64,000 bases of DNA, from NCBI RefSeq assembly GCF_000372725.1, contig NW_005200861.1, positions 124,084-188,083 of the forward strand. Reading direction: 5' to 3'. Of this stretch, positions 1-12,621 are shown piece by piece. Each line of letters opens with the position of its first letter. The first letter of the stretch is position 1. Made by a program: the position numbers and the translations under genes. The stretch comes from Emiliania huxleyi CCMP1516. Taxonomy: Eukaryota; Haptophyta; Isochrysidales; Noelaerhabdaceae. The notes beneath the pieces are model-generated. The model was given only the letters and a program-made list of their open reading frames with translations. It had not been told where the DNA came from and ran no database searches.

Positions 1-1630
1 AGGGACGGGTGTGAGACGTTTCTTTACACGCACGAGCCGTGAACAGGCCGCGCGGAGCACGAGAAGGAGAGCGCGAGGGCGCACGAGGAGTGGCTGCTCC
101 GCACGCTCGCCGGTGCAGCGCACGACTGGGTCATCGTCTCGGGCCACTACCCGGTGCGCCTCCGAGACGCCCGCGAGACACACGCACACTCTCACGCCAG
201 TGCGCGGCCTTGGCGAGTCTTGCCCACGACTCGCCTCGCTTGCAGATCTGGTCGGTCGCCGAGCACGGCCCCACGCCCGAGTTGGTGGAGGAGCTGCGGC
301 CGTACCTCTTCCAGCACGGCGTGGCGCTCTACCTCAACGGGCACGACCACAACGCGCGCCCGCCGCTCTGTCGAGCCTCAGCTGTGGCGGCGAGATCCGC
401 CGAGATCGACCTCAGATTGGCGCGAGATTAGGTGCGGCGCAGCCCGTCGACAAAAGACGGTGTGAGCGGCGTCCTTCACCGCTCCAGCTGTGAACTACAG
501 GCGCAGCACATCGTTGAGCCGCGAGCCATCGCGCACCTCGACAAGAGGGGCACCGATTACGCCCCGCCCGCAGACGCACTGCGGTCCAACAAGGCGGCCG
601 TTAGAGATGACCTCTCCCCCCTACCCACACACACCCGTACCTGACCCGCGCTCTCGAGATGTGTGTATGCACATGCATGTGTGCATCGGCTGCAACTACG
701 CTACATGAGGGCCCTGGTCATCACACTCATACAGGCGGAGGACTTCGTCGGCCCGTTCACTGCCGAGTCGATGCACTACGTCACGGTGGGCGCGGGGTCG
801 CCCATCGACCACGACCACCACCACTCCCTCTCCGCATCGGCCCGTCTCCGCCTCCGCGCGGGAGGCCCGACCAGAGAGCTGCCTCGAGCGCGGCGCGTGA
901 GGCTGCGTGTAGGAATGCTGCTCTTCGGAGGCAGACATAGACTCCGTTGCTCCCACGTTGCAAGTGATGGTCGATGGTTCCCCGCTCTAGGTCCCATTCT
1001 TCGACGCGGAGGGCTCCTTCGCGCGGGTCGACGTCGTGGACAAGCACACCGCGGTCCGCACGTGCCGGGGAGGGAGGCCGCGGCGTGGCTGCCTTGAGCG
1101 TGACGCGAGACTGCTCGTCGCTAGGTTGTGCGGATCCTCGGGTATGGAGGCGCCGAGCTGCACCGCTTCGAGATCGACAACCCGCGCCGCAAGAGCGAGC
1201 CGGGCGGCGGCGGCGGCGGCGGCGCGCGCGAGGCGACGGTTGGGGCGTCAGCGACGGACGCGACATTGCTGTACGGTTCGCTCGCGCTCAACGCAGCGCT
1301 GCTCCTCGCTTGCATCGCCGGCGGGGCGCACTGGCTGCTGCGGAGGAGGCACGCTCTCTCGTGCGCTCGAGCACACACGCAAACGCATTCTCACTGCTTC
1401 CCCACGCGGCCGCGCCGAGTCTTTGCTAGGACGTGGAGAATGCGGGAGACAGTCCCGCGCCCATGCTTGTGCATCTTAGGCGGGCGGCGAGGCCGATCAT
1501 GGTGGACCGCTCATCCTCTGGCAACAAGCCGGTGGAGGTCGACATCGTGGCGATGCCGCCTCGGGTGCTCGTGGAGGCGCGGGAGGCCGCGGCGGCGGCA
1601 CGCGGCGGCGGCGCGGCGAGCGCGGTGTAG
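1..1630 (+). CDS. Membrane-anchored purple acid phosphatase (metallophosphoesterase), 3' part
   Basis: The gene enters from the left edge, so its N-terminus is missing. Readable exons are 47-153, 246-353, 501 onward, 735 onward, 991 onward, 1125 onward and 1430-1630. They spell the late metal-binding motifs of the tartrate-resistant acid phosphatase family: SGHYP in the first exon and LNGHDHN in the second, followed by a beta-strand with VGAGS. The family hydrolyses phosphomonoesters with a dinuclear metal centre. After the catalytic domain a Gly-rich linker leads to a hydrophobic stretch (LLYGSLALNAALLLACIAGG) ending in Arg residues, which looks like a C-terminal membrane anchor with a cytoplasmic tail of about 70 residues. 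The second intron appears to start with GC (AAC|GCGCGC). Ends of the middle exons are uncertain. An ectoenzyme role is inferred from the anchor. Confidence 0.8.
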
Positions 1631-1747
1631 ACTCTCGAGCTCTCGACTGTGGTGGGCGTGATATTGGGTCCGGGGTTGTGCCCTGGCGGGCGCGGTGTAG
1701 AGCGAGCGCCAGCGGCTGTGGTGGGAGTGATCTTGGGTCCGGGGCTG
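1617..1747. repeat. Imperfect tandem duplication of the phosphatase gene end
   Basis: Two adjacent copies of about 60-70 bp share GCGCGGTGTAG and TGGGTCCGGGG. The first copy includes the phosphatase stop codon; the second lies downstream and is not coding as far as can be seen. Confidence 0.6.
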
Positions 1748-1831
1748 CTTTGGCCGCTGTCTTTTTTTTAAGTACTTGTACGTTGTTTTTTGCAACCACA
1801 GGTTCTGCGTACGCCGCTGGCTGCAGGTTGC

Positions 1832-2115
1832 AAAGTCACGCCTTCGGGCCACGCCCATTATATCTCACCCGCTTTCTGTACACTTTCGCCACACGCCCGT
1901 CACCTCGCCCGCCCCGCGCACGCCCGCGCCTCCGTATGCGTGCTCACGCTCTGAGCAAGGCCGAGGGCCCAACAAAGTCACGCCTTCGGGCCACGCCCAT
2001 TATATCTCACCCGCTTTCTGTACACTTTCGCCACACGCCCGTCACCTCGCCCGCCCCGCGCACGCCCGCGCCTCCGTATGCGTGCTCACGCTCTGAGCAA
2101 GGCCGAGGGCCCAAC
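1832..2115. repeat. 142-bp perfect tandem duplication
   Basis: Positions 1832-1973 and 1974-2115 are two head-to-tail copies that look identical, beginning AAAGTCACGCC and ending GAGGGCCCAAC. The absence of visible differences suggests a recent duplication. The second copy abuts the foldback element that follows and shares its GAGGGCCCAAC end. Confidence 0.9.
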
Positions 2116-3279
2116 TTGAGAATCGTGCTTTTTGGGTTGGGTTGGGTTGTAGGGTTGGGTTGGGTTGTTCCGCGTGAGGTTGGGTCGTCGGCGCGAAGGG
2201 TGAGGTCTCGACCGCCGCCGCTCACGCCAGCGGACGGCCACTGCCGGTGTTTTTGGCTTCGCCACCGTCCAAGGCGTGCGCCATGCGCTCGCCGGCATCG
2301 AGCGAGCAACGTGATCGACCGAGCGGCTTGCTGTGTGGTCGCCTTCTTGTGGCTCTCGTCGAGAGCGTTTTGCGTCCCGGCGGGTGGGAGAATGTGTGTC
2401 GTTGATGTGTCACTGTGTGCGTCACATCGATGTGGATAACAAGCACGGTCGATCCGTCAAAGCGATACACTCGTTCCTATCACGCTGGAAGGCTTGCACG
2501 GAGCTCTGTGCCGGCACACAGAAGAGCCGTGCGGCAAGAAGAGCTCGATGGGGAGCGAGAACTGCCAGAGGTGCTCACCCAGGTTTCGGAAGTCCGCCTT
2601 GATGCGGTCAGTCCCCCCCAGGTTTGACCGCGCAGCTCGCAAGACTCGTCGAACACTCGTAGCCTTTCTGCGCCTCTGACTCTGCAAGCTATGCGGGAAG
2701 AGCAGTTTATTCGCAATATATCGACGAGTTCGAGAGAGCCACAGGCTTTCGCTCGGGAGGGATTGAGTGCGTCGCGACGGACTTCAGGTTACACCTGAAA
2801 ATCTGACGGTTCTCGCTCCCCATCGAGCTCTTCTCTTGCCGCACGGCTCTTCTGTGTGCCGGCACAGAGCTCCGTGCAAGCCTTCCAGCGTGATAGGAAC
2901 GAGTGTATCGCTTTGACGGATCGACCGTGCTTGTTATCCACATCGATGTGACGCACACAGTGACACTTCAGACGACACACATTCTCCCACCCGCCGGGAC
3001 GCAAAACGCTCTCGACGAGAGCCACAAGAAGGCGACCACACAGCAAGCCGCTCGGTCGATCACGTTGCTCGCTCGATGCCGGCGAGCGCATGGCGCACGC
3101 CTTGGACGGTGGCGAAGCCAAAAACACCGGCAGTGGCCGTCCGCTGGCGTGAGCGGCGGCGGTCGAGACTCACCCTTCGCGCCGACGACCCAACCTCACG
3201 CGGAACAACCCAACCCAACCACAACCCAACCCAACACGAAACAACCCAACTCAAAGCACGATTCTCAAGTTGGGCCCTC
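2105..3279. mobile_element. Foldback element with long terminal inverted repeats
   Basis: About 465 bp at the left (2105 to about 2570) is repeated as its reverse complement at the right (about 2811 to 3279), around a core of roughly 240 bp. The outer ends are GAGGGCCCAACTTGAG and its complement. The arms contain runs of the pentamer TTGGG (2129-2170) or CCCAA (3200-3250). No transposase frame is visible in the arms or core, so this is a non-autonomous foldback or Mutator-like element. Small differences between arms (for example the extra spacer in the CCCAA run) show limited divergence. A clear target-site duplication was not found. Confidence 0.8.
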
Positions 3280-3478
3280 AAGCCGCCGTGTGCGCGCAGA
3301 TGCCCCCGGGAGGAAGGGAGGGAGGGGCGTTTCGTTGTAAATTGATGAGAGGACTAGCACTCACCGCCCGCACACTGCCGCCCATCCCTCCAAACCGTCT
3401 TCTTGATCACAAAATCCCCAGATTTTTTAAACGACGACAGCGCCTCCGTCGGCTTTCGGCCTGGGCTTGATTCGCGCC

Positions 3479-4408
3479 ATGGTTTCTCAGCTCGACCCCT
3501 TCCTCTCTGTCGCCGCGAACTGGTTCGACGAGGCCTTCCTCGACGGCCTCGCGGCACCCAAAATCCCCGCGCCGCTGGACGACGGCAAGTGGATGTTGAA
3601 GCCCATAATCGCACCTTCGGACAACGCGGGACCGTTGACGCCGCCGACGCTGCCAGCATCGCCCTTGGGCGGGCCGCCAGTAGAGGCTGAGCGACCTCGA
3701 GCCGTGGTGGCGATGGCATCGTCGCAGAGGTTCGCCTGGCGGCGCGACGACGGCCGCGTGCCGGACATTCAGTCAAATGCAGCAAGGGGGGGTGCGGGAC
3801 AGTCGCCGGCGGCAGAGCCTGATGCCCTGACGGCGGTATGGCCCCGGCCGGCGCCGGCGCCCTCTCGGTCGACGGGCCTCGCCGCACCTTGCGGGGACGT
3901 GGAGGCCAGTGCGGCCGCGGCTTTTCTGGCGGAGGCCGGCAACGGCGGCGCCGAGCAAGAGGCTGCCCGCACCCCCACCAAGCTGCAGACGGACGCCGGC
4001 CTTCGCCTCATGCGCGGGATGCTGCTGCGCACCAACCGCGCCAACCACACGCCGCTCGTCCTCCGCAGCTTTGCCCGCATGGTGTGGGCCCAGATCCGCC
4101 GCCTCAGTCAGCAGGAACTCGAACACATCGTCTCTGCCGACGCCCCACAGCCTCGGTCTGCCTGCCTCGCCGCCCGCCCCTTCTTCCCATGCACCGCTTC
4201 CTCCCCCCTCGCCGCCGCCACCAGCGTCGACCAACCGTCGCCGCCGCGCCCCATTTCCCCCTCCCGCTTCTTCTCCTACTCCCCTCCCCCGGCTCCGCCC
4301 CTGCCGCCGCCGCTCCCACCGTGCGACGGGGCTGGTCGCCGCGGTCAGAGCGCCGAGCAGGGGCCCGGCGGGGCTGTAGAGGCCCGGCGCGTGCGCCCAC
4401 GCCACTGA
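3479..4408 (+). CDS. Hypothetical protein
   Basis: An open frame starts at an ATG followed by VSQLDPFLSVAANWFDEAF and runs to a stop at 4406-4408. Codon use is strongly GC-rich at third positions up to about 4140, and the stretch near residues 180-220 (many Arg, Leu and Ser) looks like a folded helical segment. After about 4145 the sequence becomes pyrimidine-rich and proline-rich, more like an intron or untranslated DNA read through in frame, so the true C-terminus may differ. No family was recognised. It sits between the foldback element and a 900-base stretch without genes. Confidence 0.4.
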   Translation: MVSQLDPFLSVAANWFDEAFLDGLAAPKIPAPLDDGKWMLKPIIAPSDNAGPLTPPTLPASPLGGPPVEAERPRAVVAMASSQRFAWRRDDGRVPDIQSNAARGGAGQSPAAEPDALTAVWPRPAPAPSRSTGLAAPCGDVEASAAAAFLAEAGNGGAEQEAARTPTKLQTDAGLRLMRGMLLRTNRANHTPLVLRSFARMVWAQIRRLSQQELEHIVSADAPQPRSACLAARPFFPCTASSPLAAATSVDQPSPPRPISPSRFFSYSPPPAPPLPPPLPPCDGAGRRGQSAEQGPGGAVEARRVRPRH

Positions 4409-5331
4409 CCCCCGACTCGGTCTTCGGATCCGAGTGGCTGCGAGCCTCGACTAACCGCCGAGGTGACGCGCTTCTTCATGTATTTGGGGGGGCGGGGGTG
4501 CTCCTGGCGCCACTTGTGGGGGGCTGGCAGCTCTGCTCATTGCTGTCTATTCCAGCCGCTCGTTTGATCTTTGATGGATGTGGATGTGTAACATGCATGA
4601 CGTGTACTCCATAAAGGCGCCGGTTCTAGACGTGAACTACGACAATAGAGCAGACATCTCCTGGAGAGATACAGATAGAGGGAGCGGACCCTGAGTTGAG
4701 GAAATCGGAGGACGCGACCCACTTCGCCACAGACGGTCCCGCGCCTCGCCGCTATGACGGCTACACGACCGCGGCTCGTGTGCGTGTAGCCGTCTTTGTC
4801 CGGAGTGAATACTCCAACGCGCTCGTCGGTGACGGTGTCCTCCAACCTGCGCCGCGCTCGGCGAACCTCGACAGCGCCTTCGATGGCATGCAGCTCTTTG
4901 CGTCAGAAGCCTGGAGAGCAGCTCCTCGGCTGCTCACACGCTCTGCACAGTTGACACAGCCTACTGTGCGGCTACCACAGCTGTGACAGCGATGGGCTCG
5001 CCCTCACTGGCCCTCAGTCACTTGTGCTGCGGCTTGTGTGAGCGACACTGCTCGGCGACTGCCGGCACACTGTGAGACCATGGGTGTGAGGTAAAACCAC
5101 GCTACCAGCGCTTGATCACATCGGCCCCGAGGTCAGATCCTTCTACTCTGTTAGTGACAAGACTTGTCTACTGGCTGGAGCCGAGCAGGAGGGCCAGGCG
5201 CACAACCCCTGGTCAACTCACGGTCCACACCCCGTAGGGCGACAACGCGACGGGCAGACCCCGGTCCCCGCGCCCCGCTGCGCCGCTCGGAGTCGGAGCG
5301 GGCGTGCACCACACAGCACACAGACATTATC
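4409..5331. other. Intergenic stretch without a recognisable gene
   Basis: No convincing coding frame on either strand. A hairpin lies at 4757-4793: GACGGCTACACG pairs with CGTGTAGCCGTC. The right end runs into (AAAT)n-like sequence that is the tail of the next repeat. Confidence 0.5.
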
Positions 5332-5625
5332 TAGATAAATAAATATAAATAAAACGGGCACGCCAAACGAGGGATGGGAGAAGGACAGGGTCCCCACCTG
5401 CACGAGCAGGATCTTGTAAGGACGATCAGGGACACAGGGGAACGGGAGCGGGGAGCGCATCGCGACACGGAGGGGGGCTGGGTAGGGTTCACCCACACGA
5501 CAGGGTCCCAGGGATTCCGGGATTCCTCTCTCGTATAGGACAGGTTGCACCCGGCGGCACGGGGGCAGGCGCGGGCCTCCTACTGGTTGCGCTCTCCTAG
5601 TTCTCCTGCTCCTGACTAATATCTA
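5332..5625 (-). mobile_element. SINE-like retroposon, family A, (TTTA)n tail
   Basis: Read on the minus strand, a body of about 285 bp ends in CATCCCTCGTTTGG and then a (TTTA)n-type tail at 5332-5352. The same body recurs near 11101-11365, 11860-12110 and (inverted) 17145-17415, with different tails. No protein is encoded. A simple-repeat tail and a constant 3' end are typical of SINEs mobilised by a partner LINE; the assignment is inference. Confidence 0.65.
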
Positions 5626-6362
5626 GAAAAAAGAAAGAAAGAAAACAGACAACCCAAGGGAGGGATGGGAGAACGGCACGCCGCCACCACACAGGGATTT
5701 TAAGGAGAGGAGTGTGGTGCTAGCCGTCGCCCACCATAACCCTTGGTCGTCTGCCTCTTTCTATCTCCCTTCGCAGTCCCTCGCCGATTCTCGCTGCAAC
5801 CTTCATGCCACCTCGCGGTCGTCCTACTCTCGTCGTTCTCCCTCCTGTCGTTTCCTCCTCTGTCGCGTCGCTCTCGTCTGCCTCGTCCAGCGACGCCGCC
5901 GCCGCCTGCCGATCCCTTGCTCTCGCGGCTTCTCCCGCCTTTCGGCGCAACTCTGCCCTCCTCGCAGCATATCTTGGCCCCTCGAGTCTATCGAGCTCCC
6001 CTCGCGCAAGGACGACTCTTCTGACGCCCACTCCGATCATTTGCCGCCAAGTCATGTCGTTGCTCAGGTCCAATCTCTCTTCGAACACTTGTACCTCCAC
6101 CGATGATGTTGGCGCTGGGGTCCCCTTCAGGTGCATCGTTACAGCTGACGACGGGATTACCACTGGTGTTTCGTCCTCCTCGGAGTCGTCTTCCCCGGCT
6201 TCCCCCCGTTCGGCTCTACGTTCATTACGTTCATCGTGGCTCACCCTCCATGCCCTGAACAGGCGCTTTATCCATCCTATATTCTTCTCTCTCTCCTCTG
6301 CCCGTGCCTTGGTCTTGTCGTTGTTTCGCACCCCTTCGAATTCTTTTTCCTCGCACACACGG
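5626..6362 (-). mobile_element. Retroelement 3' end, family B, (CTTT)n tail
   Basis: On the minus strand an open frame ends at about 5720 with RRPRVMVGDG, after Arg/Glu-rich sequence that contains GRPRGG (AT-hook-like). About 70 bases of 3' UTR follow, ending in CCATCCCTCCCTTGGG and a (CTTT)n tail at 5630-5650. Related copies lie at 43130-43445, 43600-43700, 52915-53240 and 61780-62280. The encoded protein was not matched to a known family and no reverse transcriptase is present in this piece, so its class (non-LTR-like is favoured because of the tail) remains open. All copies are 5'-truncated. Confidence 0.6.
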
Positions 6363-6517
6363 TAGTGCCAGTGCGAGCCAGTCCCGTGCCCAGTGTTGTG
6401 CGAGGAGCTCAAGGCGGCCGCGCCCCGCCCCGCGCCGCAGCCCTCTCGCGCCTGCTCACCGCACCGCGCGTGCTCGTAGGGCATCTCGAGGGTGCGGCCA
6501 ATGAGCACGCGAGGCCG

Positions 6518-7676
6518 ATGCACGACGCCGACCGCGCCAGCGCGCTGCTGCTCCAGCTCGTCCCGGCCGCCGTGTGGTGAGACGGCCTCGGGCCCGAGAT
6601 GCCGGCCCGAGAAGACTCGAGGAGATGACCCGAGGTGGCCCGAGAAGACTTGAGACGACCCGAGGCTGCTCGAGGTTAGGCGGGCGGAGCGGGCGCTCCT
6701 GCGGGGTGAGGTGAGCGAGCCCGTCCTGCGGTCGCTGCTCGAGTTCCACCAGTCGACGGCGGAGCCGCTGTGCCGCGTGTTTGCCTACGCGCTTCCAAGC
6801 GAGGTGAGGCTCTAGAGACCTGGAGGCGACGACAGAATTGCCACACAACGCCGGCGCGCTCTCAACTCCACCACGCATACGTAAAGTGCCATGCAAGCGC
6901 CACGCTTTACCCCGCCCTGCGTGCGCTCTCCCAGGCTGCGCTGCGGGCGGTGGCGCGGCACGCGCGGCACGGCCTCGTCGAGTGTGGCGCGTGGCGGCGG
7001 CCTCTGGGCGGCGCGCCTCGGAGCCCTCCCGGAGCCATGTCGGTCCCTCCCCTAGGCGCGGGGAGCGGCCTCTGGGCGGCGCTGCTCCGCAGGCGTGGCG
7101 TCGCCGTCGCCGCCTACGACGCCGTGCCGTGGGTGTGCGAGGCTGGCTTTGGCGAGGTGCAGCGCGGCGGCCCCGAGCGGGTGGGCCGCCATGCGGACGC
7201 GTCTCTGCTGCTCTGCTGGCCGCCGCTCGAGGCCTCCGCCTCCGGCAGCAACACGATGGGCGTCCGAGCGCTGCGCGCCATGACGGGCAGAGGCGCGCTC
7301 CGCCCGAGCTGTGGTTGCCGGCCGCGCGGCACGCCTCACGCCCCGCTCACGCGCCCTCCCCCGCCGCGGCGCCACACCTCAGGCGCGCTTCTGTACGTCG
7401 GCGAGTGGCGCGGCGCCGTCGGCGTCCTCTCTTCGCTGGCGCCTTCCACCGCCGACCACGGGATGGTTGGCGGGCCGCAGCTGCAGGCCGAGGTGGAGCG
7501 GCACTGGCGGCTCGCCGAGTCCGTCGCCCTGCCCCGCTGGCCAGGCGTGGGGAGCCCGCAGGCGGGGCACCGCCTCTACGTCTTTACTCGCCGCCAGCCA
7601 CCGCCCGAGCCCGCGGAGGAGGATGCAGACGCCGCCGCCCCCGCCGCCCCCCCGCCGCCGCCGCCGCCGCCGCCAC

Positions 7677-7721
<45 letters not shown>

Positions 7722-7894
7722 CGCCGCCTCCGCCGCCCACTCAGCGACAGCCGCCGCCCGTTTCGGATGGCTACGCCGCCCGGCGCGAGAGGCTCTCTCG
7801 GCTGCAGGGTGAAGTGGACGCGCCTGGCCGGGAGTGGGCGTGGCTCATCGCCAGCCTGCTGTGGGAAGAAGCTTGCCGCCCAGAGGAGATTTGA
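6518..7894 (+). CDS. SAM-dependent methyltransferase-like protein with poly-proline tail
   Basis: Joined exons 6518-6576, 6680-6803, 6935-6986, 7056-7292 and 7383-7894 give 327 residues with consistent phase. The core has a Rossmann-type nucleotide-binding start (ECGAGSGLWAALL), an acidic residue after the next strand (VAAYDAVPW), the signature LLLCWPP, and later YVGEWRG. This matches an uncharacterised class I methyltransferase-like family known from fungi and protists; the substrate is unknown. A run of more than 30 prolines, encoded by CCG/CCC/CCT codons at about 7649-7738, separates the core from a short helical C-terminus. Introns 3 (6987-7055) and 4 (7293-7382) start with GC, and direct repeats span their splice sites (GGCGCG and AGGCGCGCT). 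The first ATG is the only one that gives an in-phase first exon, but an upstream exon is possible. Confidence 0.65.
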
Positions 7895-8133
7895 TGAAAT
7901 GAAAAGTAATATATCTTTACTTCCATGTTCCAACACCCGGACGCGCGTTCCCAGGCGCCAGGGTGATGGAAGGTTCGACGCACCCCCGGACTGGGCGGAG
8001 AAATGAAACATTTCGGAAAACGGTGTGGTCCTATACACCCGCCCACACCGCGACACCCCTCGCACGCGGTCATCTCCGCTCGGTGCATATCCCTAGGGTG
8101 GGAGCTTCTCCTCTGAATGCACTCTGAGCCGAA

Positions 8134-10923
<2,790 letters not shown>

Positions 10924-11697
10924 GGTGTCCAAGAGCGCCTACTCGCGTGACGGCGCTGCGTCACAGGCAGGGGGTCAACAGGGGCTAGGCGCCACCGCGG
11001 GCGCACGTCTCAAGTCGAGAGCCTTGCACAACACGTGTTCGAGGCTCGCGACAAAAAATACCCCTGCTCCTCAAATCCTTGCTGGGTCGCTGTCCCTTGT
11101 CAGGAGCAGGAGAACTAGGAGAGCGCAACCAGTAGGAGGCCCGCGCCTGCCCCCGTGCCGCCGGGTGCAACCTGTCCTATACGAGAGAGGAATCCCGGAA
11201 TCCCTGGGACCCTGTCGTGTGGGTGAACCCTACCCAGCCCCCCTCCGTGTCGCGATGCGCTCCCCGCTCCCGTTCCCCTGTGTCCCTGATCGTCCTTCTC
11301 CAAGATCCTGCTCGTGCAGGTGGGGACCTTGTCCTCCTCCCATCCCTCGTTTGGTTTGTCTGTTCTCTCTCTCTCTCTCTGCACCTTGGCCAATGTTTAG
11401 CGTTTAGGCCCAAAAGCCTCTCGAAAGGACAGACCACAGCAAGTCCGTGGCACTGGCAAGAGGTGAAGAGCCACATCGGCGAACACACCTGCTTGGAGCA
11501 CTTGGAGTGCAGTCGGTAACCTCACATCCAGGGCCGACCTCTGCTGTTGCTTTCATCTCGCGCGATCTGCCTCTTGCGTCTTGGGTCTTGCCAAGAGCCA
11601 AGAGGCAAGACCTTGAAGTGGTCTTGCGTAAGGAGATTGGCCGCCCGATAGTGCGGTCTGTGTGCTGGGGCCTTTTCTAGATTTCTACATCTCTAGC
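10924..11697 (+). repeat. Composite repeat, copy 2, forming the BiP upstream region
   Basis: From 10939 (CTACTCGCGTGACGG) to 11696 this 758-bp unit is followed head-to-tail by a partial second unit starting at 11697. It contains a family A body with a (CT)n tail near 11363-11382, then about 310 bp ending in TTTCTACATCTCTAG. The unit starts 15 bases upstream of the BiP start codon, so the BiP promoter must lie inside it. It is also present inverted at 16803-17574. Confidence 0.8.
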
Positions 11698-12130
11698 TAC
11701 TCGCGTGACGGCGCTGCGTCACAGGCAGGGGGTCAACAGGGGCTAGGCGCCACCGCGGGCGCACGTCTCAAGTCGAGAGCCTTGCACAACACGTGTTCGA
11801 GGCTCGCGACAAAAAATACCTTCCTCCTCCTCAAATCCTTGCTGGGTCGCTGTCCCTTGTCAGGAGCAGGAGAACTAGGAGAGCGCAACCAGTAGGAGGC
11901 CCGCGCCTGCCCCCGTGCCGCCGAGTGCAACCTGTCCTACACGAGAGAGGAATCCCGGAATCCCTGTGGGACCCTGTCGTGTGTGTGGACCCTGTTTCTT
12001 CTGTTTCAGCCCCCCTCCGTGTCGCGATGCGCTCCCCGCTCCCGTTCCCCTGTGTCCCTGATCGTCCTTCTCCAAGATCCTGCTCGTGCAGGTGGGGACC
12101 TTGTCCTCCAGGCCCAAAAGCCTCTCGAAA
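11697..12130 (+). repeat. Composite repeat, copy 3 (partial)
   Basis: This begins with the same CTACTCGCGTGACGG as copy 2 and follows it for about 410 bp, but it carries CTTCTGTTTCAG in place of the matching part of copy 2 and lacks the (CT)n tail. After GACCTTGTCCTCCAGG it jumps directly to the sequence that follows the tail in copy 2, then diverges. Confidence 0.75.
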
Positions 12131-12266
12131 CACGAAAGGACAGACCACAGCAAGTCTGGACTGGGGCACTGGCAAGAGCCATGCGAACACCTGCTCTTGC
12201 GAGCCTTGGAGCACTTGGAGCAGCCTTGCTTGTTTTTTTTCACCTCTATAACTCCTGTCCACGTGG

Positions 12267-12343
12267 CGTGGTGAGGGACTCCGGAAACAAAGCCCATGCA
12301 TGGGCTTTCAGGAGTCATGGGCTTTCCGGAGTCCCTCACCACG
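12267..12343. repeat. Perfect hairpin with palindromic loop
   Basis: Arms of 21 bp (12267-12287 and 12323-12343) are exact reverse complements. The loop contains a separate 20-bp perfect palindrome (12289-12308, centred on ATGCAT). The nested symmetry could extrude as a cruciform. No gene overlaps it. Confidence 0.85.
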
Positions 12344-12384
12344 CATGTGCATGTGCATGTGCATGTGCATGTGCATGTGCATGC
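12343..12384. repeat. (CATGTG)n microsatellite
   Basis: Six to seven copies of the hexamer GCATGT lie directly after the hairpin, in the upstream region of the UPF0126 gene. Confidence 0.9.
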
Positions 12385-12621
12385 AGCCTCCCTCCTCAAA
12401 GGCGTGCGTGGACGCCGCCGCTTGCCCATTTTTGAACGCCGTGAAGAAGTTAACTTTGGTCATCATGCGTCATGGATGGACACTGATATAAGTCAGCCCC
12501 GGTCGGGAATTTCTTCCTCTGACCGAAAGGAACGTTTCTAAATTCTTCCTTTGCCCGAGAGACGCTAGAACTCGTCCGTTCCCCGCGACGTGCGTCCCAG
12601 CGAGCGAGACATAACAAAGCA

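Noticed and set aside
2129-2170. TTGGG runs as a true internal telomere
   Set aside because: They occur in both arms of the foldback element and are irregular, so they belong to that element; a telomere origin cannot be shown.
5720-6523. Treating the 267-codon minus frame as a host gene
   Set aside because: Its C-terminal part recurs at 43130, 52915 and 61780 with the same 3' UTR and tails, so it is a dispersed retroelement.
7649-7738. CCG-rich tract as a regulatory triplet repeat
   Set aside because: It is in frame as poly-proline in the methyltransferase-like gene and mixes CCG, CCC and CCT codons, so it is most simply coding.
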